Assembly (NCBI GenBank): GCA_023653025.1
Contig: JAMNXS010000023.1
Location: 1 to 37,883 of the forward strand
DNA length: 37,883 nucleotides
Direction of reading: 5' to 3'
DNA from: Burkholderiaceae bacterium
GTDB lineage: Bacteria; Pseudomonadota; Gammaproteobacteria; Burkholderiales; Burkholderiaceae_D
In this document: positions 21,291-30,394 of the stretch, piece after piece
Numbering within the stretch: position 1 is the first letter of the stretch
Layout of the letters: each line of letters begins with the position of its first letter
Notes under the pieces: model-generated
Databases searched by the model: none
Told to the model about the DNA's origin: nothing
The model's input: only the letters and a program-made list of their open reading frames with translations
Position numbers and translations under genes: made by a program

Positions 21291-22298
21291 TCAAAGGGAC
21301 CGCACCGCCACCGAAACGGGAGTGTCGTTCCTGCGCTTCTCGCTGTCCCGGGCCTGGCTCGGGACAGTCGCGTTGACGGGATCGATGCAGACAGGCGAAC
21401 CGGCGGGCGCGCCAGTGGTGGCCGGCAATCCGTCTTCCTCATCGCTCCCCTCGCCCGCAGGCTTCTTCGACGGCGCCCCATCCGTACGTTCCAACCGATG
21501 TTTGCGGGACTGCTGCAGGCGCACGGCCTCGCTGCCGGTTTGCGCGGCCGCCGTGATGGCCGGCATCGCCCCCACAACGGACCCGGCACCAGGCGACAGC
21601 ATCAAGCCGATGTCTTGCCGAATGCCATCGATGATGAGTACTAACCGCTGGCCGGCATCGCCGGGCGTTCTACTCGCCTCCAGATAGCCTTGCGCAAACT
21701 CGAGCGACCCTGCCATCGCCTCTAGATCCTCCCGGGAATCCGCGTCGAACGACGAACGCAATCGAAGCACCGACTCGCGCAAGGCATCAAGCCGCCGTTC
21801 AAGTTCTGCGGACGAACTCTGTATCCGCCACCCGGGCAATGCGTCGACCAGGTGCTCGACCAGAAGTTTCGGACGATTGTCCGGGTGTCGCGTCGCGTTG
21901 TCTGCGACCGATGCCGGCTGGTCATGGATATCCCGCTGCGCTGGCTGCTCTGCGGTCGGCTCGACCGGCCTGCGGCCGGCGACCTGCGCTGCTGCCGACG
22001 GCCGGGCCGCCATCGGTTCGGCTTGCGCCGGCCGTCGTCCCGCTCGCCTCGCCGTCGTCTCGGTGGCAGGCTCGCGGCGCAGCCTATCGGCCGACTCGTG
22101 CTGCCGTTGTGCGACCTCGGCCATTACCGCAGCGCGCTCAGCCTGCACGAGTTGTTCGTGCATCGCCGTTCTGTTGCGCGACTGCGCGGACAGCTGCGCT
22201 GCGGTCAACCGACGCGGGCGAGCACGTGAATCCTCGTCATCCGATGCGGCGGACACCATACGGCCCGCGCCGACCCCGTAAGGATTGATGAAAGTCAT
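21291..22298 (-). CDS. Unrecognised Ala/Arg-rich protein, last gene of the T3SS operon
   Basis: The family is not recognised. From ATG 22298 (MTFINPYGVGAGRM) it has 335 residues. It is hydrophilic, with no signal peptide or membrane helix. Residues 25-125 are rich in Ala, Arg, Gln and Glu and partly repetitive, suggesting disorder or coiled coil. The middle (about 135-240) looks like a compact helical domain (LLVEHLVDALPGWR, AELERRLDALRESVLRLRSSF, GQRLVLIIDGIRQDIGLML). The tail is again low-complexity. Its ATG overlaps the stop of the fusion gene by four bases. It could be a secreted substrate or a cytoplasmic accessory factor; the sequence does not decide. Confidence 0.7.
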   Translation of the reverse strand: MTFINPYGVGAGRMVSAASDDEDSRARPRRLTAAQLSAQSRNRTAMHEQLVQAERAAVMAEVAQRQHESADRLRREPATETTARRAGRRPAQAEPMAARPSAAAQVAGRRPVEPTAEQPAQRDIHDQPASVADNATRHPDNRPKLLVEHLVDALPGWRIQSSSAELERRLDALRESVLRLRSSFDADSREDLEAMAGSLEFAQGYLEASRTPGDAGQRLVLIIDGIRQDIGLMLSPGAGSVVGAMPAITAAAQTGSEAVRLQQSRKHRLERTDGAPSKKPAGEGSDEEDGLPATTGAPAGSPVCIDPVNATVPSQARDSEKRRNDTPVSVAVRSL

Positions 22299-24469
22299 CC
22301 CTGTCCCCCATGGACCTCGCACTTGCGCAAATCGACGAACGTCGATGGATCGAACTCCATCGGCAGGTTTTCGCGCCGGTAGTAGTCGCGCAATTCCATC
22401 GCCGGATCAACCTCGCCGGCAGCCGCATCGACCAGGGCGAAGAAAATCCGGTCCTGATCCGGTGCACAGGCTCGGATGGACAGCTCGACGAAGCCCAAGC
22501 GCCTCAAGGCCCGTATCGAACGGTGGTTGTCCTTGTAGGCAGAGGTCAGCATCACCGGCACACCGACCTCGGCGGCTCGCCGGCAGGCCAGCCGGCCGGC
22601 TGCCGTAGCGAACCCGAGACCCTGAAAATCGACCCCCGTCCAGAAACAGAAAAAGGCGGCCTGCCCGGATACGGCCAGATTGATGAAGCCCACGAAGCCC
22701 CAGTCGGCATGCATGACGGCGTAGTTCACCCGGCCAGCATCCGATTGCTGCCCTGCCATCCACTGGCGGACGGCTTCGGGGCTGGACATCGCCGGCAACC
22801 CGGTCATGACGGCGATTTGCGGATCCCGATACTGGTGACTCAGCGCCTCGGCATGGCTGTCATCGAGCGGCTCCAGCCCGAGGGGCAAGTCGGGATGGCG
22901 CAATTCGACCCGCCATCGCCGGTCACGGTCGGCCAGGCGAGCGATCAGGCGCCGCCGGATTTCATTTGCCGGCGCATGCCCTGTCTCGAGCGCGATGGCT
23001 CGCTCGACCAGCGCCACGCCGGTGGCAAGACTGCCCGTGCGCGCCTCGCACCACGCGAGGTTGGCAAGATCGCCGGGGTTGTCCGCGCGCCGCAGGGAGT
23101 CGGTGAGCACGCGGCGGGCCAGTCCCCAGTGTCCGCTGTGCATGGCGGCCTGCGCTAGCAGAGGGGCGAGCCTGTCGCCGGCCGGAAAGCACTGCTGGTG
23201 CTGCCAGACCTGCTCGAGCGCCTGTTGCCATTGACGACGGTCGGCGCCCTGCGTGCGCGCCAGTTCCTTGATGATGCCCTGCGCCGCGGCCATGAATACG
23301 CCGGGATCGAAACGCGATAATTGCAGCAGGTTCAAGCGCGCCTCCAGCCCCACGCCGGGCCCCATGGAGCGCGCCACCTCGGACAGCTGCGCGCGCGACG
23401 ACATCAGGGCAGGATCGACGCAAGCGGCGACCGTATCGAGGCAGCGAACACTGGCAACCTGCCCCAGCAACATGGCCTGCAACACGCGCCGGCCCTGCAG
23501 ATCGACCTCGACGGTCAAGCCGCCGGCATGGCCGGCCCAGCGCCCGAGCAACTGAAAATTTACAGGCAGGCGACCGGATTGACGAAAGCCGGCACTGACC
23601 TCAGTGAACGAGCTCAGCCGCAGCGCGAGGTCGCTGGTGCATCCCGGCGCAAGCGACAGGACGAGCAAGCCGCTCCCGGCCGCTTCATGTGCGGCAGACA
23701 AAAAGCGAAACGCTCCGGTCGGGTAGGCGACAGGGGCGCTGTTGAACTCGGTCCGATAACGCTCGATCAGCGGGACCAGCGACGGATCCCACGCCGACTC
23801 GTCGACGGGCTGCCAGAGCGCATCCTCGCGGCCGGCCTCGGGGGCGGCGAGCAGCCGGAGGTCGGCCCGCAGCAGTTTGCCGTAATGCATGGCGTAGAGC
23901 TCCTGGGGCAACTGGCTCCACGCATCGTGCGCCATCACTACCACGGGATTGACGGGTCGATAAGGTTGACAGGCGTTGGCGGGTCCGGCATCCGGGCCGG
24001 AGATCTGCAAGGCTGCCTGATCGCCCGTCCCCTGCCAGCGGATGTGCGATCCTGGCACGTCGCCGGAATCGGCAACGACGGCGTCCGCTGCCTGACCGGC
24101 TGCATCCTCGCCGTAGGCCGGCAAATAGCGAAGCTCGCCGTGCTGGCTGCTGCCCAGCCGGCGCTCGATTGATGCAAGCAACAGTGCCGATGCGCCCGCC
24201 CGGCCCGGGCACAAGTCGACGATATCGAGGCCTTGGTGCGGGTCAATCAGGCCGCGCCGTCGGCAATCCCGCCAGAAGCAGGCAATCATCGCCGCATACT
24301 GGGCGAGCATGGCCGGCCCTGTTTCTGCCGGGGCGAGCCGGACGAGATGGCTCCCCCGCCGGGCCGAGGGCACCGCGGGTGGCGCCGGCTGCAGGAGCAT
24401 ACGTATCTGCGCGGAATGGACTTGGGCTGTCATGATGCTATCCGTCGTTCGAGGATCAAGCTTGCTCAC
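22295..24469 (-). CDS. Fusion of SAM-methyltransferase-like, TPR-like and GNAT acetyltransferase domains
   Basis: A 724-residue protein from GTG 24469, which overlaps the sctC stop (GTGA); ATG 24433 is the alternative. Residues 55-330 resemble a methyltransferase fold of the MidA-like type: LDIVDLCPGRAG at 81-92, VVVMAHDAWSQLPQELY near 176-192 and RLPVNFQLLGRWAGHAGG near 300-317. In the first motif Cys replaces the usual glycine-rich start, so activity is uncertain. Residues 400-510 are a TPR-like helical region. Residues 520-680 are a GNAT domain with the acetyl-CoA loop QGLGFA (616-621) and NHRSIRALRRLGF (648-660). It is co-transcribed with the secretin gene; its role is unknown. Confidence 0.8.
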   Translation of the reverse strand: MSKLDPRTTDSIMTAQVHSAQIRMLLQPAPPAVPSARRGSHLVRLAPAETGPAMLAQYAAMIACFWRDCRRRGLIDPHQGLDIVDLCPGRAGASALLLASIERRLGSSQHGELRYLPAYGEDAAGQAADAVVADSGDVPGSHIRWQGTGDQAALQISGPDAGPANACQPYRPVNPVVVMAHDAWSQLPQELYAMHYGKLLRADLRLLAAPEAGREDALWQPVDESAWDPSLVPLIERYRTEFNSAPVAYPTGAFRFLSAAHEAAGSGLLVLSLAPGCTSDLALRLSSFTEVSAGFRQSGRLPVNFQLLGRWAGHAGGLTVEVDLQGRRVLQAMLLGQVASVRCLDTVAACVDPALMSSRAQLSEVARSMGPGVGLEARLNLLQLSRFDPGVFMAAAQGIIKELARTQGADRRQWQQALEQVWQHQQCFPAGDRLAPLLAQAAMHSGHWGLARRVLTDSLRRADNPGDLANLAWCEARTGSLATGVALVERAIALETGHAPANEIRRRLIARLADRDRRWRVELRHPDLPLGLEPLDDSHAEALSHQYRDPQIAVMTGLPAMSSPEAVRQWMAGQQSDAGRVNYAVMHADWGFVGFINLAVSGQAAFFCFWTGVDFQGLGFATAAGRLACRRAAEVGVPVMLTSAYKDNHRSIRALRRLGFVELSIRACAPDQDRIFFALVDAAAGEVDPAMELRDYYRRENLPMEFDPSTFVDLRKCEVHGGQG

Positions 24470-26160
24470 TGAGTGTTTAACGGAACTCCGGCCACCGGGT
24501 TCAAAATCTTGGGCGTGATGAGAAACAGCCTCTCCCGTTTCTCTACCCGTGTCGACTTCTTCTTGAAGAACAAGCCCAGCAGAGGGACATTGCCGAGCGC
24601 CGGAACCTGATCTACTTGACGAATGTCGGACTCGGCATTGAATCCCCCGATCAGCAGGCTCTCGCGCTCGTTCATTACGGCCTGCGTTCCTATCGTGCTG
24701 CGCCTGACTCGCGGCAGCGTCTGGGCATTGACATCCTGGATTGCTCCGTCTTCGATATCGACGATCAGTTGTACTGATGACCCGCCGGGGCCGTCGATAA
24801 TGTGCGGCGTGACTTTCAGCGTCGTACCCACGGAGATCGGAACGACGCTGGCTACCCGCTCCCCGACAGATTGCACATAAAAGGTTTCGGACAGATCGAT
24901 CAGAGCGCCGAGGTTATCGACTGTCAATACCGAGGGTCGCGATACCACCCGGGCACTACCCTTGCCTTCCAGCAGGCGTACACGTGACATCAGGAAGTTG
25001 CCTGCATTCGGAATGACCGTCGTGGGACTGACGTCGCGCCCGAAAATGATGGTGCCCGTTACGTTGTCCGGTGGCGCGGCCGGCCGGCCGAAACCACCGG
25101 CGACATTACCGGCACGAGCGCCCCAATCGATGCCCAGTTCGGCCAGATTGTTCGAGTTGACGTCGACGATCACGGCCTCGATCTCGATCAGGCGGGTGGG
25201 AACGTCGAGAAGCTTGAGCAGATCTTCGTAGATGGGCATGTGCTGCGGGATGTCCTTGATGATTACGGCATTCAGCCGCGAATCCGCCTGAATCACGGGG
25301 CGCAGCGGCGGCGTCTGCCGCTGCAGACCGGCCGCCGGCGCCCCGGCCTGCCCGGGCGCCGATGCCGGTGCGGCGCTCTCGCTCGAGGCCGGGTTGGCCG
25401 AGACCTCGGCCACGGGCTGGGCAGCGCGTAATGGCGCAGCGATCATCGACAATTGCTGAAAATTACTGGCCGTAGTGCCACCTGCGCCTCCTTGACCGGT
25501 AATGAGGGCGCGCAAGATCGAGGCCACGCCGGCGGTTGTAATTTGCTGGTCGCGGTACGAGATCACCCGATCATTGACCTGCGCATGTATCAGCCGGAAA
25601 ACGCGGATCTGGTGCTGCGGCTGGGGCAGCGGCAAGGTGGCTACAGCCCAGGCGACGAGATCGACATAGGCAGGCGGCCCCGACACCATGGCGACGCCCC
25701 TGTCGGCCAGTTCGCCCCAGCCAAATTTGGGATCGACGACGCCCAAGTCCGTCAGCGCCTTGCGGAAATCCGGCAGGGAAATGCCGTTCGGCGTGATCGA
25801 GCGCGTCGCATACTCGGAATTCTTGCTGACGTACAGCGTGCCGGCGTAGTAAAACCATTGCAAGCCGTAGGTTGCCGACAGCTGGTTCAGGAACTCCGTC
25901 GGGCTGGACATCGTGAACTTTCCGCTGACCCGGTCCGATCCGGACAGCACGGCGGTCGAGGCCTGCAGCTGGAGACCGAAGTTTCTCGCAAATGACCCGA
26001 GTACCTCGGTCAGGTTCTGCTTGTCTGCAATGAAGGTGAACGACACCTCGGGCCACGGTACCGGCGCCGCCGCTGCCGGCGCGAGCGGGCCGCCGCAGAG
26101 GACCGCTACCAACGCTAGCGTCCTTGCCCATTGGCGGCAGATCGTGACGGGATGCCTCAT
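24466..26160 (-). CDS. sctC: T3SS outer-membrane secretin SctC
   Basis: The secretin forms the outer-membrane ring through which the needle passes. From ATG 26160 it has 564 residues with a signal peptide (basic MRHPVTICRQWAR, hydrophobic LALVAVL, cleavage after APAAAA). N0/N1 domains cover about 35-170, the N3 region is near 180-330 with a Pro/Ala-rich insert (280-310), and the secretin core (340-555) ends with VPALGNVPLLGLFFKKKS and RLFLITPKIL. The start overlaps the chaperone stop (ATGA), which excludes the longer open frame. The location after sctU and a small chaperone gene matches the Bordetella bscU-bscW-bscC order. Confidence 0.95.
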   Translation of the reverse strand: MRHPVTICRQWARTLALVAVLCGGPLAPAAAAPVPWPEVSFTFIADKQNLTEVLGSFARNFGLQLQASTAVLSGSDRVSGKFTMSSPTEFLNQLSATYGLQWFYYAGTLYVSKNSEYATRSITPNGISLPDFRKALTDLGVVDPKFGWGELADRGVAMVSGPPAYVDLVAWAVATLPLPQPQHQIRVFRLIHAQVNDRVISYRDQQITTAGVASILRALITGQGGAGGTTASNFQQLSMIAAPLRAAQPVAEVSANPASSESAAPASAPGQAGAPAAGLQRQTPPLRPVIQADSRLNAVIIKDIPQHMPIYEDLLKLLDVPTRLIEIEAVIVDVNSNNLAELGIDWGARAGNVAGGFGRPAAPPDNVTGTIIFGRDVSPTTVIPNAGNFLMSRVRLLEGKGSARVVSRPSVLTVDNLGALIDLSETFYVQSVGERVASVVPISVGTTLKVTPHIIDGPGGSSVQLIVDIEDGAIQDVNAQTLPRVRRSTIGTQAVMNERESLLIGGFNAESDIRQVDQVPALGNVPLLGLFFKKKSTRVEKRERLFLITPKILNPVAGVPLNTQ

Positions 26161-26561
26161 CAGAGCACCTTCATCAGCAGACGCCATTCGCCGATGGCAT
26201 GAACGAAATTTTCGAGGCTGCGCTCGAACTCGTCCGGAGTGGCGTCCGCAGGACATCTCTGCTGCAGCAGAACATGACCACCGTCAGGCGACACCACGGG
26301 GACGTCGGCATGGCGCTGCATCCTCAACCACGAGATCGTTGCGCACTCGCGCAGGATCGCCTCGCGATCAGCGGGAACGACAGGCAGGTCTAGAAGCCGC
26401 GACTCCATGACAAGATCGCCGTGCGGCGCCGGTCGACAATACACACGGTAGTCCCTGTCCAGGGTAAGCACGACCGCACCGTCCACACGTTGCGCGCCAG
26501 GCCTGAGCTGATAACGATCGAGAAAGCCGGACAGCGCTGTCGGGTAACGGTCCATTTTCAT
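26160..26561 (-). CDS. Small T3SS chaperone (CesT/BscW-like position)
   Basis: A 133-residue acidic protein (MKMDRYPTALSGFLDRYQLRPG...) with the alternating strand-helix look of class I T3SS chaperones. It has an N-terminal helix, a central sheet (VVLTLDRDYRVYCRPAPHGDLVMESRL) and a C-terminal helix (FERSLENFVHAIGEWRLLM). The start overlaps the sctU stop and the end overlaps the sctC start. By position it corresponds to Bordetella BscW. Whether it serves the secretin or a secreted substrate is not visible. Confidence 0.7.
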   Translation of the reverse strand: MKMDRYPTALSGFLDRYQLRPGAQRVDGAVVLTLDRDYRVYCRPAPHGDLVMESRLLDLPVVPADREAILRECATISWLRMQRHADVPVVSPDGGHVLLQQRCPADATPDEFERSLENFVHAIGEWRLLMKVL

Positions 26562-27622
26562 GTCATTCCTCCAGCACGATCAACGGCGACGAGCCGTCTC
26601 ATCGCAATCAGCAGCTCTGCAACCGGCTCGATCAGATCAGCCGGGATATACTGGGCAACTTCGGCTTCCGCCATCAGGTCGCGCGCCAGTTGCACGTTCT
26701 GCATCACAGGGATGCCGCTGGCGAGCGCGATACGCACCATCTGGTGCGCAAGTTGATCCTTGCCCTTGGCCATGACCAGAGGCAGGGGCGTCTCTTCTTC
26801 CTTGTAGTACAAGGCCACGGCCAGGTGGGTCGGGTTGGTGACGACCACCGATGACTTCCTTGTCTTCAGCGTCATCTCGCCCATGGCGATTTCCTTGGCG
26901 ACTTGCTTGCGGTGCCCCTTCATGTGCGGGTCGCCCTCGAGTTGCTTGTATTCCTGCTTGATCTCGTCCATCGACATCATCAACTGCTTACGATGGTTGT
27001 AGCGCTGAAAGGCCAGATCGCCGAGGGCGATCGCGAGAAAAGCAATGAATGAGTAAGTGACCAGGGTCTTGAGCATCTCGGCCAACGCTGCGCCAGCCCC
27101 TAGCAAGCCGGCTTTCGGAATCAGGATAAGGGTGTTCAACGAATCGCGAATGACGATCGTGATGAGCGCGGTGAGAAAACAGACCTTGAGGATGGACTTG
27201 ATAAACTCGACGATGTTTTTCATGGAAAACATCTGCTTGGCATTGGTGGCCGGGTTCATCCGGTCGCCTTTCGGAATCAAGGCTTTGAACGCCAGCAGGA
27301 CGCCCGTCTGAATCATCTCACCGAAAATGCCAACGACGATCACCAGCAGGATGAAGGGAGCCAGCAATTTGGCTCCGGCCAGAAGGAAATGATCCAGCTC
27401 GACCCGGACCGCATCGCGGAAAGATAGCCCGTACAGCTGCGTCGGAAAGAGGATGAGCTCGGACAGCGTTTTGAAAATGTTCGTGGCATCGACCAGGAAG
27501 TAGCCGAACAATGCACCAACGAGCAGCGACTGGGTGAAGTCCTTGCTCTTTGCAACCTGCCCCTCCTCTCGCGCCTTGCGGATCTTGTGCTCGGTGGGCT
27601 GTTCGGTCTTCTCGCCACTCAT
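26558..27622 (-). CDS. sctU: T3SS export apparatus switch protein SctU
   Basis: SctU is the self-cleaving inner-membrane protein that switches substrate specificity from needle to translocators. The 354-residue protein starts MSGEKTEQPTEHKIRKAREEG, nearly identical in layout to YscU. It has four membrane helices (about 31-50, 83-101, 137-160, 186-203). The autocleavage motif NPTH is at 263-266 (VVVTNPTHLAVA). The cytoplasmic domain ends near residue 354. It overlaps sctT and the chaperone gene by four bases each. The long upstream open frame is a shadow of sctT. Confidence 0.97.
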   Translation of the reverse strand: MSGEKTEQPTEHKIRKAREEGQVAKSKDFTQSLLVGALFGYFLVDATNIFKTLSELILFPTQLYGLSFRDAVRVELDHFLLAGAKLLAPFILLVIVVGIFGEMIQTGVLLAFKALIPKGDRMNPATNAKQMFSMKNIVEFIKSILKVCFLTALITIVIRDSLNTLILIPKAGLLGAGAALAEMLKTLVTYSFIAFLAIALGDLAFQRYNHRKQLMMSMDEIKQEYKQLEGDPHMKGHRKQVAKEIAMGEMTLKTRKSSVVVTNPTHLAVALYYKEEETPLPLVMAKGKDQLAHQMVRIALASGIPVMQNVQLARDLMAEAEVAQYIPADLIEPVAELLIAMRRLVAVDRAGGMT

Positions 27623-28425
27623 GGCCGAACCTCTTTGAACATGGACGCGATCAGCTCCAGCATGCGGGGAGACATATCGACATACTCGTCGCGGAAGTAT
27701 CCGACGAGCGACGCCGTGTAAACCGCCAGTACGAACATCGCTACCGCACTCTTGATCGGCATGGCAAGGAAGAAGACCTGCAGCTGGGGCACAAACCGAC
27801 TGACGATGCCCAGACCCACTTCCGCCAGAAACATTGAAAAAACAACGGGCGCACTCAGCATGACAGCCAGCCACATCAGCTTGTCGGCGAGGCCGAGAAA
27901 GATAAGCCCCGCGTCGTCCGACCAACGCGGGAGCATTCGCGTGACGGGCCAGATCTGGTAACTCGCGTAGACCAGTTCCAGAATGATGAACAATCCGCCC
28001 GTGATCAGCAGGATGATCATGCCAGTCTGGCTGAACAGTTCACCCAACGGCGACGTGTCGTGCCCGGTCAGGGGATTGATGGTGGCAGCGATGCTTGCAC
28101 CGCGCTGGTTGTCGATGTAAGCCCCCATCACATCCATCGCCCAGAGCGGCAAGGCGAGGAGAAATCCCAGAAGAAAGCCGATCAGTGCTTCTTTCGCAAC
28201 AACCGAAAACAGACGAGCCGGTTGCTGTGCGATGTGGAGTGCATCCGGCACGAGGGCTGGCACCACGAAGAGCGCAAATCCGAAGGCGACGCCGATCCGC
28301 AGCAATCCGGGCAGCGCCTGCCGGTTGAAGATCGGCAGCAGGGAAAACATGGCGAGCATGCGCGGCATGGCCAGGAATGCTGCGCCAATCCAGGTCGACG
28401 GATAAAGGAGAAATTCTCTTTCCAT
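27619..28425 (-). CDS. sctT: T3SS export apparatus protein SctT
   Basis: An inner-membrane export gate component of the SpaR/YscT/FliR family with 268 residues from ATG 28425 (MEREFLLYPSTW). Several hydrophobic helices cover most of the length. Conserved segments include GFLLGFLLALPLWAMDVMGAYIDNQRGA and NPLTGHDTSPLGELFSQTG. It lies one base after sctS and overlaps sctU. Confidence 0.96.
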   Translation of the reverse strand: MEREFLLYPSTWIGAAFLAMPRMLAMFSLLPIFNRQALPGLLRIGVAFGFALFVVPALVPDALHIAQQPARLFSVVAKEALIGFLLGFLLALPLWAMDVMGAYIDNQRGASIAATINPLTGHDTSPLGELFSQTGMIILLITGGLFIILELVYASYQIWPVTRMLPRWSDDAGLIFLGLADKLMWLAVMLSAPVVFSMFLAEVGLGIVSRFVPQLQVFFLAMPIKSAVAMFVLAVYTASLVGYFRDEYVDMSPRMLELIASMFKEVRP

Positions 28426-28426
28426 C

Positions 28427-28696
28427 TCAATGCCCGAGAGTCGGAAATTTGTCGAACAACAGCAGCGTATAGTTGAAAATCTCTCCACCCACCCAGCGCG
28501 CAGTGAGGTAGAGCGTGATACCGACAGCGACCAGCTTCACCCCAAAAGACAGCGTCTGCTCCTGTATCTGAGTCAGTGCCTGAATCAGGCTGAAAAATAT
28601 GCCGACGACCGATGCGACGACAATCGGAGGCAGCGAAAGCCACAGCGTCAGTAGCAGCGCTTGCACGACGTGGGATACAACATCATTGGTTTCCAT
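28427..28696 (-). CDS. sctS: T3SS export apparatus protein SctS
   Basis: An 89-residue, two-helix membrane protein of the FliQ/YscS family. Helix one is about 10-38 (VVQALLLTLWLSLPPIVVASVVGI) and helix two about 50-68, with the conserved loop QALTQIQEQTLSFGVKL between them. It is four bases after sctR and one base before sctT. Confidence 0.96.
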   Translation of the reverse strand: METNDVVSHVVQALLLTLWLSLPPIVVASVVGIFFSLIQALTQIQEQTLSFGVKLVAVGITLYLTARWVGGEIFNYTLLLFDKFPTLGH

Positions 28697-28700
28697 GGCC

Positions 28701-29351
28701 TCACCGGATGTACGTCATCGTAAGTCCATGGATGAGCTTGGACCATCCATCGACCATCACAAAGAGGAACAGCTTCAATGGCAGTGAAATCGTCACGGGA
28801 GATACCATCATCATGCCCATCGCCATCAGGATGTTGGATATCACCAGATCGATGACGACGAAGGGCAGGAACAGCAAAAATCCGATTTCGAAGGCAGCAG
28901 TCAGTTCGGAGACGACGAATGCCGGGGCGACGATCAGGAGATCGTCCTGACGGGCGTCTTCGATCAGCTCGGGCGGCCACAGCTTTTTGGCCGTCGAGAA
29001 AAAAAACTGGCGCTGCTCGGGACGGCTGTTTCTGACCAGGAATTCCTTCAGGGGAACGACGCTGTCGCGGCCGACGGAGAGCATCGTTCGAACCGACATT
29101 GTCGGGTCTTTTTCTGCCGCGATCACATCGGCGATCTTGTATCCCACCGGCGCCATCACATAGACAGACAACAGAATGGCCAGCGCATAAATGGCCATGT
29201 TAGGAGGCGCCTGCTGCACGCCAAGCGCATTGCGGACAAGGGAAAGTACGATAGAAATCTTCAGGAAGGCCGTCGTCGTCACCAGCAGCAGCGGAAGCAA
29301 GGCAAACAGGCCAAGCGCAAACGCCAGCGCAATGGGGTCTATGGTGCGCAT
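28701..29351 (-). CDS. sctR: T3SS export apparatus protein SctR
   Basis: A 216-residue FliP/YscR-family inner-membrane protein. It starts MRTIDPIALAFALGLFALLPLLL and carries TTAFLKISIVLSLVRNALGVQQAPPN, the family signature. It also has PAFVVSELTAAFEIGFLLFLPFVVIDLV and the MMMVSPVTISLPLKLFLFVMVDGW ending. With SctS and SctT it builds the export gate. Confidence 0.97.
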   Translation of the reverse strand: MRTIDPIALAFALGLFALLPLLLVTTTAFLKISIVLSLVRNALGVQQAPPNMAIYALAILLSVYVMAPVGYKIADVIAAEKDPTMSVRTMLSVGRDSVVPLKEFLVRNSRPEQRQFFFSTAKKLWPPELIEDARQDDLLIVAPAFVVSELTAAFEIGFLLFLPFVVIDLVISNILMAMGMMMVSPVTISLPLKLFLFVMVDGWSKLIHGLTMTYIR

Positions 29352-29380
29352 CTGTCGCTGGTCCCGTCGGTGGTCCGGCG

Positions 29381-30394
29381 TCAGGCCGTCGCTTCCAGCC
29401 GGAGAACCACGACGCCAATCTGGCCATCCACATCGACAATCTCGCCCTCTCCGATCGGCCGGCCATTGGCCCGGATGGTCACGGCCTTGCGCACATCCCG
29501 CCCAAGGTCAAACACATGGCCCGGCCCCAGATGCATCAGTTCGGCCAGAACAATCGGGCGCTCGCCAAGATCGAAACTCAATCGAACGGAGAGTTTTCCG
29601 AGGCCCTCGTCTTCGGCGGGGAAGTGCTCGATGTCCGGATCCATCATTTCCTCCAATTCCTCGTTCAGAGTGATCGTTCTTCCGTTGATGGTCGCGGCTG
29701 CTGCATAGCGCTGACCGAAATTGACGACGATGGCGTCTGTATCCGGGCCGATCCAGCTTTCGTCCAAGAGGATCACATCCCGACGCTTCAGCTCTTCGAA
29801 AACGTTGATCGGCAAATCCGTAAAGCCCACCATGAAGCGCACAGGAACCGGCAGTCCACCCCAATCGTTGATGACGCCGGGATCCACCGGCAAACGTCGG
29901 ACTGTCTCGGCGAAAAATCCCAGACCTCGATGATCGAGTCCCACATCAGCTTCGACTATCTGCCTTCCGTCATCGAGCCGAATGCGAAACCAGTGCCTTT
30001 GACCGTCATCCGAAACTTTGTCGTCCAGCAGCCTGAACCGCTTGCGAGTACTCGACTCGATTGCATCTGCCAGTTGCGAAAATGCGGCCTCGATCACCAG
30101 CGCATGAAGATCGGTATCGAGCAGGTGGTCAATATCGGCACCGAGTACGTGCAATCCGATCCTTGAGATCGTCGTCCTGTCCATCTGAACCAGCAGTATC
30201 GAACCGCCCCAGTCTGCAGCGACGCATGCCAGTCCATGCCGCGGCGCGAAGACAGGTAAGACGGTAGCCTCCCATGGCTCGCCTAGCCACTCGAAATCCA
30301 GCGGCATTCTCCTGACGGCGGCGTGGCAATGAAACGAAGCGCTCGCCCTGGTCAGCTTTCGCAAAGCGATGCCCGATGCCATGAATGGTCGCAT
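29381..30394 (-). CDS. sctQ: T3SS cytoplasmic-ring (sorting platform) protein SctQ
   Basis: SctQ forms the cytoplasmic sorting platform. The 337-residue protein has a FliM/FliN-type C-terminal SPOA domain at about 265-334 (LSVRLSFDLGERPIVLAELMHLGPGHVFDLGRDVRKAV and GEIVDVDGQIGVVVL). The N-terminal two thirds are poorly conserved, as is usual for SctQ. The start overlaps sctP by 43 bases; ATG 30382 is an alternative. An internal start near the SPOA domain, as in Yersinia YscQ-C, is possible. Confidence 0.92.
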   Translation of the reverse strand: MRPFMASGIALRKLTRASASFHCHAAVRRMPLDFEWLGEPWEATVLPVFAPRHGLACVAADWGGSILLVQMDRTTISRIGLHVLGADIDHLLDTDLHALVIEAAFSQLADAIESSTRKRFRLLDDKVSDDGQRHWFRIRLDDGRQIVEADVGLDHRGLGFFAETVRRLPVDPGVINDWGGLPVPVRFMVGFTDLPINVFEELKRRDVILLDESWIGPDTDAIVVNFGQRYAAAATINGRTITLNEELEEMMDPDIEHFPAEDEGLGKLSVRLSFDLGERPIVLAELMHLGPGHVFDLGRDVRKAVTIRANGRPIGEGEIVDVDGQIGVVVLRLEATA

